Below are positions 33,343-41,862 of a stretch of DNA of 64,000 nt, piece after piece (the stretch's first letter is position 1; each line of letters opens with the position of its first letter). Below the pieces are notes generated by a model. That model ran no database searches. It was not told the DNA's origin and saw only the letters and a list, made by a program, of their open reading frames with translations. A program made the position numbers and the translations under genes. The DNA comes from Bacillus sp. FJAT-22090 (GTDB lineage: Bacteria; Bacillota; Bacilli; Bacillales_A; Planococcaceae), in contig NZ_CP012601.1 of assembly GCF_001278755.1 (NCBI RefSeq), positions 3,968,154 through 4,032,153 of the forward strand. Direction: 5' to 3'.

Positions 33343-33370
33343 CCTGGTCAATGGATCGGGTTTTTATTTT
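33343..33370 (+). terminator. Possible short terminator before exoA
   Basis: CCTGGTC and GATCGGG can pair with wobbles around AATG, and a T-rich run follows. It is weak and lies immediately before the exoA ribosome site. Confidence 0.4.
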
Positions 33371-33384
33371 TGGAGGAAATAGGA

Positions 33385-34137
33385 ATGAAATTAGTTTCTT
33401 GGAATGTGAATGGAATAAGAGCATGTGTGCAAAAAGGATTTTTAGATTATTTTTATGAAGTGAATGCGGATATTTTTTGTATACAGGAGACGAAGCTGCA
33501 GTTAGGACAAATTGATTTGCAGTTAGATGGATACGAACAGTATTGGAATTATGCAATGAAAAAAGGTTACTCGGGAACAGCGGTATTTACCAAAATTAAA
33601 CCACTTTCCGTAAGATATGGAGTGGGGGATTTTGAGTCGGAGGATGAAGGTAGAATTATTACACTAGAGTTTGAGGACTTCTTCTTAATAAATGTCTATA
33701 CTCCAAATGCGAAGCGCGATTTAACGAGACTGGCTTATCGTTTAGAGTGGGAAGACGAAATGCGAGCCTATTTGATACAACTGGATTCGCTAAAACCTGT
33801 CATCATGTGCGGGGATTTAAATGTAGCGCATGAGGATATAGATTTAAAAAATGCTAAATCTAATAGAGGAAATTCAGGTTTCACTTTAGAAGAACGTGGT
33901 AAAATGACGGATTTACTTGCCGAGGGCTTCTTAGATACTTTCCGTTATTTTTATCCGAATCAAGAAGGTGCTTATTCGTGGTGGTCATACATGAATAAAG
34001 TAAGAGAGCGTAATATTGGCTGGAGGATTGATTATTTTATTGCTTCTAAAAGATTGGAGCTAAGATTAAAGAGTGCATCCATCGATGCACACATACTTGG
34101 CAGTGATCACTGTCCTGTTCTTTTAGAAATTGACTAG
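33385..34137 (+). CDS. exoA: Exodeoxyribonuclease III / AP endonuclease
   Basis: A 250-residue Mg-dependent DNA repair nuclease that cuts at abasic sites and removes 3' blocks. Motifs in order: LVSWNVNGIRA (Asn), FCIQETKLQ (Glu about 34), the GDLNVAHEDIDLKN catalytic Asp/Asn segment (about 147-160), and the ending ILGSDHCPVLLEI with Asp-His. Length equals B. subtilis ExoA. ATG 33385 is chosen over 33370 because TGGAGG lies between them, nine bases before 33385. Confidence 0.95.
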   Translation: MKLVSWNVNGIRACVQKGFLDYFYEVNADIFCIQETKLQLGQIDLQLDGYEQYWNYAMKKGYSGTAVFTKIKPLSVRYGVGDFESEDEGRIITLEFEDFFLINVYTPNAKRDLTRLAYRLEWEDEMRAYLIQLDSLKPVIMCGDLNVAHEDIDLKNAKSNRGNSGFTLEERGKMTDLLAEGFLDTFRYFYPNQEGAYSWWSYMNKVRERNIGWRIDYFIASKRLELRLKSASIDAHILGSDHCPVLLEID

Positions 34138-34237
34138 CTTAGATGAGAAATATTCAATATATTACGAGAAAGGGTATAATACTTTAGCTAAATAGAGTAC
34201 AATATTTTTAAATAAAATATTCTGGAGGTTCCTATAG

Positions 34238-35518
34238 ATGAATGCTTTAGCCGTACAATTAAACGAGAAAATGCAAAAAGAAAATCCTGCAATTTATGAA
34301 ATGTTATCTGACTTAGGGAAGAACTTATATTACCCAAAAGGTATTTTAAGTCAAAGTGCGGAAGCTGGAAAAAAAGCGCATCGCTTTAATGCAACAATCG
34401 GGATAGCTACGGAAAATGGAGAACCAATGCATTTTCGTCATATACAAGGGAAGCTAGATTATAACCCTAAAGATATATATCCTTATGCACCACCACAAGG
34501 TAAAGAGGCACTTCGTTCACTTTGGAAAGAAAAGCTACTAGTAGACAATCCATCTATGAAAGACAAATCTATTGGTACACCGATTGTGACGAGTGCTCTT
34601 ACTCATGGTCTAAGTATTACAGCTGATTTGTTTATGGATGCTGGTGACGTACTTGTTACACCAGAACAGTATTGGGGAAACTATAATACCGTTTTTCAAA
34701 TTAGAAGAGGTGGCAACGTAGAAACATTTCCATTGTTCAATGAGAATGGTGGGTTCCATGTGGAAGCTTTCCGTGAGACGGTTGCTAAACAAAAGGAAAA
34801 AGCAATTGTGCTATTGAACTTTCCAAATAATCCAACTGGCTATACACCTTCCATTGAGGATGCAAAAGCAATTGTTCAAGTATTAAAAGATGTTGCTGAA
34901 ACAGGGACAAAATTAGTCGTTCTATTAGATGATGCATATTTTGGATTGTTCTATGAAGATTCGATTAAAGAATCACTATTTGGTTTATTAGCTGGAATTC
35001 ATTCGAATATTTTACCAGTAAAAATTGATGGTGCAACAAAAGAAAATTATGTTTGGGGATTCCGTGTAGGATTTATTACGTATGCTGCTACTCCAGAAGT
35101 ATTGGATGCGCTAGAACAAAAAACAAAAGGAATCATTCGAGGTACGGTTTCAAGTGGTTCTCATATTTCTCAAACGATTCTTTTGGAATCACTTCAATCA
35201 GAAGAATTTTTAAAAGAAAAAGAAGAGAAGTTCCAAATCATGCAAGGAAGAGCGGTTAAAACAAAACAAGTACTTGCGAACGAAAAGTTTGCACCTTATT
35301 GGACGTACTATCCATTTAACTCTGGCTACTTCATGTGCTTGAAATTAAACAATCTTGATGCTGAAACGTTAAGACTTCATTTGTTGGAACAGTATGGAGT
35401 AGGTGTCATTGCAAGTAATAAAACCGATATTCGTGTCGCATTTTCATGTGTAGAGGAATCAGATATCGAAGAATTATTTGATTTAATCTATGCGGGCTGC
35501 GAAGACCTAACTAAATAA
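34238..35518 (+). CDS. Class I/II (fold type I) PLP-dependent aminotransferase
   Basis: A 426-residue PLP enzyme. The family signs are YAPPQGKEALRSLW near the N-terminus, NFPNNPTGYTPS (about residues 193-204) with the substrate-contacting Asn, VVLLDDAYFGLFYED (about 229-243) with the pyridine-ring Asp, and the probable Schiff-base Lys in KIDGATKENYVWGFRVGF. The last segment differs slightly from the classical SxSK, as in a group of Bacillales aminotransferases. Amino donor and acceptor are unknown. TGGAGG precedes the ATG and a terminator follows. Confidence 0.87.
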   Translation: MNALAVQLNEKMQKENPAIYEMLSDLGKNLYYPKGILSQSAEAGKKAHRFNATIGIATENGEPMHFRHIQGKLDYNPKDIYPYAPPQGKEALRSLWKEKLLVDNPSMKDKSIGTPIVTSALTHGLSITADLFMDAGDVLVTPEQYWGNYNTVFQIRRGGNVETFPLFNENGGFHVEAFRETVAKQKEKAIVLLNFPNNPTGYTPSIEDAKAIVQVLKDVAETGTKLVVLLDDAYFGLFYEDSIKESLFGLLAGIHSNILPVKIDGATKENYVWGFRVGFITYAATPEVLDALEQKTKGIIRGTVSSGSHISQTILLESLQSEEFLKEKEEKFQIMQGRAVKTKQVLANEKFAPYWTYYPFNSGYFMCLKLNNLDAETLRLHLLEQYGVGVIASNKTDIRVAFSCVEESDIEELFDLIYAGCEDLTK

Positions 35519-35530
35519 GAAACGACATAT

Positions 35531-35571
35531 ATATAACTGCTCATGAGTTCAATCTCATGGGCAGTTTTTTT
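35531..35571 (+). terminator. Intrinsic terminator after the aminotransferase gene
   Basis: ACTGCTCATGAG pairs with CTCATGGGCAGT across TTCAAT, followed by seven T. Confidence 0.92.
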
Positions 35572-35657
35572 ATTTGTAGTATGAAAGCGATAACATTTAC
35601 CTTGAACTTGAAACATAAAATATTGAAGAGGATTTTAATAGAATAAGGGGGAAAGAG

Positions 35658-37892
35658 ATGCGAAGCAGAGGGTTATCAGTATGGGCAAAAATCTTTATAG
35701 GTTCATTAATTGGTTTTGTAGTTTTATTAATGATATATCTAGTAGCAGCTTATGAGAACTTGGATAAAGAGAACGAAGAAGTTCCGTATGCCGGCATAAC
35801 AGTAAAAGATGAACCAGAGAAAGATGAACCAGAGAAAGAAGAACCAGAGAAAGAAGAACCAGAGAAAGAAACCAAAGTTGCACCAAGTCCATCTAATCCA
35901 AATATAAAAGTGGATTATGCTTCCACAGAATGGACGACACATGGTGGCGACTACTTCAATAGACGCTATTCCACATTAAATCAGATAACTACTGAAAATA
36001 TTGGTGATTTAAAACCAACTTGGGTAAGTAGTTTAGGTGGATCTGGTGCTGGAGGGAAATATTCAGGTGAAGCGACTCCATTAGTTGTGGATGGTGTGAT
36101 GTATATAGCAACTGGGGCAAACGACGTTTTCGCTATAGACGCAAAAACGGGAGAACAAGTTTGGGTTTACAAGCCTGATATTCCACAAGAGATGGATACA
36201 GTTTGTTGTGGATGGACAACACGTGGAGTTGCAGTAGGAGATGGAAAAGTATATGTAGGATTATTAGATGCACGCCTTATCGCTCTTGACCAAAAAACAG
36301 GTGAATTACTATGGGAAACAAAAGTAGCGGAGTGGGAAGAAGGATACACAGTGACGAGTGCACCGCTTTACTATAACGGTAAAGTTTATACAGGTGTATC
36401 TGGCGGAGAATATGGTATACGTGGTCGTGTGATGGCATATGATGCTGATTTAGGTTTTGAAGTATGGCGTTTCTATACAATTCCAGGTCCAGGGGATATT
36501 GATGGGGATACGTGGCCTTCTGATAATGATGCTTGGCTAACTGGAGGAGGACCAGTATGGAATACACCAGCAGTAGATCCGGAGCTTGGTTATATTTATT
36601 TTGCAACTGGAAATACAGGGCCTGACTTAGATGGTAGTAGCCGTGAAGGGGATAACTTATACGCAAATTCTATCGTAGCAGTGAACGCAGAAAATGGAGA
36701 TTATATATGGCATTTCCAAGAAGTACATCATGATATTTGGGATATGGATCCTACTAACCCAGTTATTTTATTTGATGTAGAAATGAATGGAGAAATGCGT
36801 AAAGGTCTTGGGCAAGCGGGTAAAACTGGTTGGGTATATTTATTAGACCGTCAAGATGGAACACCTTTAGTAGGGATTGAAGAAAAACCAGTTCCACAAG
36901 ATGAACGTCAAAAAACAGCTGCCACTCAACCGTTTCCAGTCGGAGATGCATTTGTCCCACAAGGTGTAACGGAAGAAGATGTAAAAAACGATTTAGACCC
37001 AGCATTTACAGGTCAAATTGGAAGTATCTTCACTCCGTTTTGGGATGTGCCAATTACACTTAAACCTGGACCATTTGGTGGAGCGAACTGGCCACCATCC
37101 GCCTACAATCCTGATACCGAGTATTTTTATGTATTAGGTAATGACCACTACATGTCATTCGAAAGAAGTGAATTAAGTGAGTTTAAGGAAGGTGACGCGT
37201 ATTTTGGTAGCGTTTTTGGACCTGTTCAAAATGCACCGACAAGAGGGACAGTTACTGCAATCGACGTAAAAACAAATAAAATAGCATGGCAACAAAAATG
37301 GGATGCTCTAGCCTATAGCGGTGTGTTAACAACTGCTGGAAATCTTGTGTTTGTAGGTCATAATGATGGTCGTTTAATCGCTTTTGACGCTAAAACTGGC
37401 GAACAAGTGTGGGAATATATGATGGATGCAGGTGCAAATGCGCCGTCTATTACGTATGAAATTGATGGGGAGCAATATATCACCATTTATGCCGCAGGAA
37501 ACGCCCTTGCAGGTTCAAAACATGGGGATAAAATCTATACATTTAAATTAGGTGGAACTTTACCTGAAGGGCAAGTAATTGATGCATCCGTTAAAATTTC
37601 TGATTCGGCAAAAGTTGATACAACGGAAGGTGAAACAGTGAGTGCAAATCCTGATAAAGGAATATCTGTTTATGATGCCAACTGTTTAGCGTGTCATGGT
37701 AACCAAGGGGCAAATGGCCACAATGGTCCTAACCTACAAAATAGTAAAGTTGCAGAAAGTAAAGAGCAAGTCATAGAACGACTAACGAATGGTGGAGTAT
37801 CCATGCCATCATTCAAGGATACATTGACTGCGGAAGAGATGGAAGCAGTTGCAGATTATGTGGTATCTGTAATTTCTCCGCAGGGCAACTGA
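35658..37892 (+). CDS. Membrane-anchored PQQ quinohaemoprotein dehydrogenase
   Basis: A 744-residue extracytoplasmic dehydrogenase. Residues 8-28 are an uncleaved membrane anchor, about 50-72 a charged DEPEK repeat linker, about 90-640 an eight-bladed PQQ beta-propeller (tryptophan-docking repeats such as DAKTGEQVWVYKP and DAKTGEQVWEYMM), and about 665-740 a cytochrome c domain with CLACH and a distal Met in SMPSF. The vicinal CC of DTVCCGWTTRG (about 180) is the disulphide that touches PQQ in this family. The metal/catalytic segment is HHDIWDMDPTNP. It should pass electrons from an alcohol, polyol or aldose to the respiratory chain. No PQQ synthesis genes are in the window. Confidence 0.87.
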   Translation: MRSRGLSVWAKIFIGSLIGFVVLLMIYLVAAYENLDKENEEVPYAGITVKDEPEKDEPEKEEPEKEEPEKETKVAPSPSNPNIKVDYASTEWTTHGGDYFNRRYSTLNQITTENIGDLKPTWVSSLGGSGAGGKYSGEATPLVVDGVMYIATGANDVFAIDAKTGEQVWVYKPDIPQEMDTVCCGWTTRGVAVGDGKVYVGLLDARLIALDQKTGELLWETKVAEWEEGYTVTSAPLYYNGKVYTGVSGGEYGIRGRVMAYDADLGFEVWRFYTIPGPGDIDGDTWPSDNDAWLTGGGPVWNTPAVDPELGYIYFATGNTGPDLDGSSREGDNLYANSIVAVNAENGDYIWHFQEVHHDIWDMDPTNPVILFDVEMNGEMRKGLGQAGKTGWVYLLDRQDGTPLVGIEEKPVPQDERQKTAATQPFPVGDAFVPQGVTEEDVKNDLDPAFTGQIGSIFTPFWDVPITLKPGPFGGANWPPSAYNPDTEYFYVLGNDHYMSFERSELSEFKEGDAYFGSVFGPVQNAPTRGTVTAIDVKTNKIAWQQKWDALAYSGVLTTAGNLVFVGHNDGRLIAFDAKTGEQVWEYMMDAGANAPSITYEIDGEQYITIYAAGNALAGSKHGDKIYTFKLGGTLPEGQVIDASVKISDSAKVDTTEGETVSANPDKGISVYDANCLACHGNQGANGHNGPNLQNSKVAESKEQVIERLTNGGVSMPSFKDTLTAEEMEAVADYVVSVISPQGN
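35808..35870 (+). repeat. 15-bp in-frame tandem repeat coding for DEPEK/EEPEK
   Basis: Four copies of GATGAACCAGAGAAA or GAAGAACCAGAGAAA encode a stiff charged linker between the membrane anchor and the propeller. Copy number could vary without shifting the frame and would change the reach of the catalytic domain. Confidence 0.85.
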
Positions 37893-37908
37893 TGTAAAAT
37901 GATAAAAT

Positions 37909-37942
37909 TGTTCAGGAGTTTTCTCTCCTGAACTTTTTTATT
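37909..37942 (+). terminator. Intrinsic terminator after the PQQ dehydrogenase gene
   Basis: GTTCAGGAG and CTCCTGAAC form a perfect stem around TTTTCT, with CTTTTTT following. Confidence 0.93.
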
Positions 37943-38448
37943 TACTTTAACTTCTCTTCGACTTACTTAAAATCAGTCATAAAGTATAACTTAGATTGAA
38001 GATAAAACGCAGTTAGCTAAGTGGTTCTCGTTCATTATGTTGATTTTGTTTCATCATTTTCTATTACCTCAAGATTATTCTTCCTGAGTATATAGAGATA
38101 ATAAGGTAGCATTTTATTGGTTTGGAGGAGCGTCCGCTCGACTTCTGCGGGAAAAGCGAGACAGACGAGACCCCACATGAAGCGCTAGGGAGGAAGGAAG
38201 GCTAAGGCCGCCTCTTCCTGAGGCAACGCCTTCATGACCAACATCGTGTTGGCCTGAGGAGGCTCGTCGCTCGCCCGCGGAAAGAGAGCGGTAAGCTTCG
38301 GAAAACCTGATCTATTCTATATAAATAAACTCGAGTTTGTCTACAGCCTGAGTCATCAAATGATGACTGGTTTTATAATGCTTAAATATCCAAGAATAAG
38401 GGTAAATAGTGTATACTGAGTTCATATGTTATGGAGAAGGGGATATTC
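37943..38448. other. Gene-free stretch before pncB, mostly a structured repeat
   Basis: No gene is seen. The first 180 bases are AT-rich without clear signals. Bases 38121-38312 are a GC-rich structured element listed separately. The last 100 bases should hold the pncB promoter, but no box is convincing enough to call. A short CATCAAATGATG palindrome occurs at about 38355-38366. Confidence 0.6.
38121..38312. repeat. GC-rich structured intergenic repeat element
   Basis: The two ends are near-inverted: CGCTCGACTTCTGCGGG and GCGAGACAGACGAG on the left face GGCTCGTCGCTCGC and CCCGCGGAAAGAGAGCG on the right. The middle carries further short hairpins (AGGAAGGCTAAGGCCGCCTCTTCCT and CAACATCGTGTTGG, each given in parts here: AGGAAG/CTTCCT and CAACA/TGTTGG). 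From memory, sequences of this kind (CTCGACT..TGCGGG..GCGAG..AGACGAGACC..) recur between genes in many Bacillaceae and Planococcaceae. Function unknown; composition differs sharply from the surroundings. Confidence 0.7.
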
Positions 38449-39927
38449 ATGAATAAAAATTATCCAGACGACGGTTTAGCATTACATACTGATTTATATC
38501 AAATTAATATGGCCGAATCTTATTGGGCAGATAATATGCATGAAAGGAAAGCCGTGTTTGAACTATTCTTTCGGAAGCTACCATTTGGTAATGGGTATGC
38601 AATTTTTGCTGGATTAGAGAGATGTCTTGATTATTTGCGTGACTTTCATTTTACCGAAAGTGATTTAGCTTATTTAAAAGATGAACTTGGATATAGAGAT
38701 GATTTTATCGAATATTTACGTACGCTTCGATTTACGGGAGATGTATATTCAATGGTAGAAGGAGAACTTGTTTTTCCGAATGAGCCAATTATGCGCATAG
38801 AATCTTCTTTAGCAGAGGCACAGCTAGTGGAAACTGCCCTGTTGAATATTGTTAATTACCAAACGTTAATTGCAACAAAAGGATCACGAATCAAACAAGT
38901 GGTAAAAGATGAACTCGCAATGGAATTTGGTTCTAGAAGAGCACAAGAAATGGATGCTGCAATTTGGGGAACTCGTGCTGCTTATATAGGCGGAATTGAG
39001 TCGACCAGTAATGTTCGTGCGGGAAAAATGTTCGGTATTCCTGTCTCTGGCACACACGCTCATTCTCTCGTGCAAGCTTATAAAAGTGAATATGAAGCTT
39101 TTCATTCATATGCAAAACGCCATAAAGATTGTGTTTTCTTAGTGGACACTTATAATACACTGAAAACCGGTGTTCCTACTGCCATAAAAGTAGCAAAAGA
39201 GCTTGGGGATAAAATTAATTTTATCGGGATTCGTCTAGATTCTGGGGATATCTCCTTCCTTTCAAAAGAAGCTAGGAAAATGCTCGATCAAGCTGGATTT
39301 ACAGATACTAAAATTATTGTATCTAATGATTTAGATGAATATACAATTTTAAATTTAAAAGCACAAGGCGCAAAAGTGGATAGCTGGGGTATTGGGACGA
39401 AACTAATCACAGCATATGATCAGCCTGCGTTAGGAGCTGTTTATAAAATCGTATCTATTGAAGATGAAGATGGAGTCATGCAAGATACGATAAAAATTTC
39501 CTCTACTACAGAAAAAGTAACAACTCCAGGTCAAAAGAAGCTATATCGAATTATTGATAAAGAAAATGGTAAAGCAGAAGGCGATTATATTGCAATGCAT
39601 GATGAGGACCCGACACATGAGAAACGTTTAAAGATGTTCCACCCGGTTCACACATTTGTATCAAAGTTTGTAACAAACTTTGAAGCAAAGGATTTACATG
39701 TAAAAGTAATTGAAAATGGCCAAGTAATTTATGACATTCCTGAGTTGAATGATGTGCGCAAATACGCACATGAGAATTTGGATTTGCTATGGGATGAGTA
39801 TAAACGTTCTCTAAACCCTGAGGAATACCCAGTGGATTTAAGTCAGAAGTGCTGGGATAATAAAATGCGTAATATTCAAGAAGTTAAAGAAATGGAACAT
39901 AATTTTATTTTGCAAAATGGAGGTTGA
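38449..39927 (+). CDS. pncB: Nicotinate phosphoribosyltransferase
   Basis: A 492-residue enzyme that joins nicotinate to PRPP (with ATP hydrolysis) to give nicotinate mononucleotide, the entry step of NAD salvage. Family segments are LHTDLYQINMAESYW (about residues 12-26), FGSRRAQEMDAAIWG (about 162-176), SGTHAHSLVQAY (about 200) with the phosphorylated-His region, and FIGIRLDSGDI (about 260). AGAAGGGG lies eight bases before ATG 38449; the frame's earlier Met at 38431 is part of that leader. nadE follows after six bases. Confidence 0.95.
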   Translation: MNKNYPDDGLALHTDLYQINMAESYWADNMHERKAVFELFFRKLPFGNGYAIFAGLERCLDYLRDFHFTESDLAYLKDELGYRDDFIEYLRTLRFTGDVYSMVEGELVFPNEPIMRIESSLAEAQLVETALLNIVNYQTLIATKGSRIKQVVKDELAMEFGSRRAQEMDAAIWGTRAAYIGGIESTSNVRAGKMFGIPVSGTHAHSLVQAYKSEYEAFHSYAKRHKDCVFLVDTYNTLKTGVPTAIKVAKELGDKINFIGIRLDSGDISFLSKEARKMLDQAGFTDTKIIVSNDLDEYTILNLKAQGAKVDSWGIGTKLITAYDQPALGAVYKIVSIEDEDGVMQDTIKISSTTEKVTTPGQKKLYRIIDKENGKAEGDYIAMHDEDPTHEKRLKMFHPVHTFVSKFVTNFEAKDLHVKVIENGQVIYDIPELNDVRKYAHENLDLLWDEYKRSLNPEEYPVDLSQKCWDNKMRNIQEVKEMEHNFILQNGG

Positions 39928-39933
39928 TTTAAA

Positions 39934-40761
39934 ATGACTACAATGCAACATGAGATTATTGAAGCTTTAAAGGTTAAGACGAGCATTAATGTAGAAGAGG
40001 AAATTCGAACAAGTATTGATTTTATGAAAGATTATTTAAAGAAGCATCCGTTTTTAAAAAGTATGGTATTAGGTATTTCAGGAGGACAAGATTCTACACT
40101 AGTCGGAAAGCTTGCACAGCTTGCGGTCAATGAGTTGAACGAAGAAGCGGGAGAAGTTAAATATTCTTTTATCGCTGTTAGTTTGCCATTTGGTGTGCAG
40201 TTTGATGAAGCAGAGCGTCAAGATGCACTAGACTTTATTCAACCATCTAAGCGCATCACAATAAATATTAAAGACGCCGTAGAAGCAAGTGCACGTGCGC
40301 TTGCAGAAGCGGGAGTAACCCTTTCAGATTTCGCGAAGGGGAATGAAAAAGCAAGAGAACGAATGAAAGCACAATATTCAATTGCTGCAATGTACAGTGG
40401 TATTGTGTTAGGTACAGACCATGCAGCAGAGGCGGTCACTGGTTTTTATACAAAATATGGTGACGGTGGGGTAGATTTAACACCTATTTTCCGTTTGAAT
40501 AAAAGACAAGGAAGACAACTGCTGAAACAATTAGGCTGTCCTGAACATTTATATTTAAAAGTGCCGACAGCTGACTTAGAAGAAAATAGACCCGCTATTC
40601 CTGATGAAGTCGCTTTAGGAGTTTCTTATGAAGAAATCGATGATTATTTAGAGGGTAAAGAAGTATCAAAAGAAGCATCAGATGTTATTGAAGGTTATTA
40701 TAAGCGTTCTATGCATAAACGATATATGCCAATTACTGTTTTTGATGATTTCTGGAAATAA
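39934..40761 (+). CDS. nadE: NH3-dependent NAD synthetase
   Basis: A 275-residue synthetase that amidates nicotinate adenine dinucleotide to NAD using ammonia and ATP. The P-loop-like [16 protein letters not shown] (about residues 46-61) binds pyrophosphate; [20 protein letters not shown] (about 157-176) and [12 protein letters not shown] complete the site. No glutaminase domain is present, so it uses free ammonia. TGGAGG precedes the ATG, and it is cotranscribed with pncB. A terminator follows. Confidence 0.96.
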   Translation: MTTMQHEIIEALKVKTSINVEEEIRTSIDFMKDYLKKHPFLKSMVLGISGGQDSTLVGKLAQLAVNELNEEAGEVKYSFIAVSLPFGVQFDEAERQDALDFIQPSKRITINIKDAVEASARALAEAGVTLSDFAKGNEKARERMKAQYSIAAMYSGIVLGTDHAAEAVTGFYTKYGDGGVDLTPIFRLNKRQGRQLLKQLGCPEHLYLKVPTADLEENRPAIPDEVALGVSYEEIDDYLEGKEVSKEASDVIEGYYKRSMHKRYMPITVFDDFWK

Positions 40762-40767
40762 TTACAA

Positions 40768-40806
40768 GAAGCCGAGCTACTCTGAGGAGACAGTTCGGCT
40801 TTTTGT
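40768..40806 (+). terminator. Intrinsic terminator after nadE
   Basis: AAGCCGA pairs with TCGGCTT at the base of an imperfect longer hairpin; five T follow. Confidence 0.82.
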
Positions 40807-40911
40807 ATTTTCCGTTTCTATTTGTATTATTTTGTAATTTTAGGTATGCTAATTATATATTTTATTAATTTTCGAACTAATCTATCAATAGAAGACTCTG
40901 GGGGAAATCAG

Positions 40912-41862
40912 ATGAATGATCAATTGCAGATTCAAGATATTATTATAAATATAGAAAAGGTTATGATTGGGAAAAAGAATATTGCAGAATTAGCTGTAGT
41001 TGCTTTACTGGCAGATGGACATGTCTTACTGGAAGATGTGCCTGGGGTAGGGAAAACGATGATGGTGCGAGCACTTGCAAAATCAATTGGTGCTGATTTT
41101 AAACGAATCCAATTTACACCGGATCTCTTGCCCTCAGATGTTGTTGGAGTGTCTATATATAATCCAAAGGAAATGGAATTCGAATTTAGACCAGGTCCAA
41201 TATTAGGGAATATCGTGTTGGCAGATGAAATAAATAGAACTTCCCCAAAAACTCAGTCTGCACTTCTTGAAGGAATGGAGGAAGCTTCTGTTACGATTGA
41301 TGGAATTACAATGCCGATACCGAAACCATTTTTCGTAATGGCAACGCAAAATCCAATTGAGCATGAAGGTACTTATCCACTTCCAGAAGCACAGTTAGAT
41401 CGCTTTCTTATGAAGTTGAAGATGGGCTATCCACATCCAAGTGAAGAAATAGAAGTATTAAATAGATTAGAGAAAAGAATGCCCATTGATGAGCTAAATT
41501 CTGTTGTATCTTTGGATGAATTGATTGGTCTTCAAAAGAAGGTGAAAAACGTCAAAGTGGATGACACGATGAAGGGGTACATTGTTGATTTGGCTAGTCG
41601 AACGAGAGAGGATACATATATTTATCTTGGTGTCAGTCCAAGGGGTTCTATTGCTTTAATGAGAGCATCTCAAGCTTTTGCGATGCTTAAAGGGAGAGAT
41701 TACGTTATTCCAGATGATATACAATATTTAGCTCCCTTTGTATTTTGTCACCGTATCATATTAAGACCTGAAGCTCGTTATGATGGTATTTCTACAGAAG
41801 AGGTACTTTCTCGTATTATTAAAAAAACTCCAGTACCTATTAAGAGGAAAGTAAGTCAATGA
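40912..41862 (+). CDS. yeaC: MoxR-family AAA+ ATPase (YeaC-like)
   Basis: A 316-residue AAA+ ATPase of the MoxR group. Walker A is EDVPGVGKTMM (about residues 41-51), Walker B is VLADEINRT (about 104-112), and sensor 1 is MATQNPIEHEGTYPLPEAQLDRF, seen as MATQNP and PEAQLDRF. MoxR ATPases act as chaperones in maturation of partner complexes. ATG 40912 follows GGGGGAAATCAG; upstream Met codons would add a hydrophobic segment untypical of the family. It starts the yeaC-yeaD-yebA unit by four-base overlaps, as in B. subtilis just before guaA. Confidence 0.92.
   Translation: MNDQLQIQDIIINIEKVMIGKKNIAELAVVALLADGHVLLEDVPGVGKTMMVRALAKSIGADFKRIQFTPDLLPSDVVGVSIYNPKEMEFEFRPGPILGNIVLADEINRTSPKTQSALLEGMEEASVTIDGITMPIPKPFFVMATQNPIEHEGTYPLPEAQLDRFLMKLKMGYPHPSEEIEVLNRLEKRMPIDELNSVVSLDELIGLQKKVKNVKVDDTMKGYIVDLASRTREDTYIYLGVSPRGSIALMRASQAFAMLKGRDYVIPDDIQYLAPFVFCHRIILRPEARYDGISTEEVLSRIIKKTPVPIKRKVSQ

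Noticed and set aside
35658-37892. Firm claim of a lanthanide-dependent XoxF-type enzyme
   Set aside because: The Asp-x-Asp pattern also occurs in membrane glucose dehydrogenases that use Ca or Mg, so it does not decide the metal.
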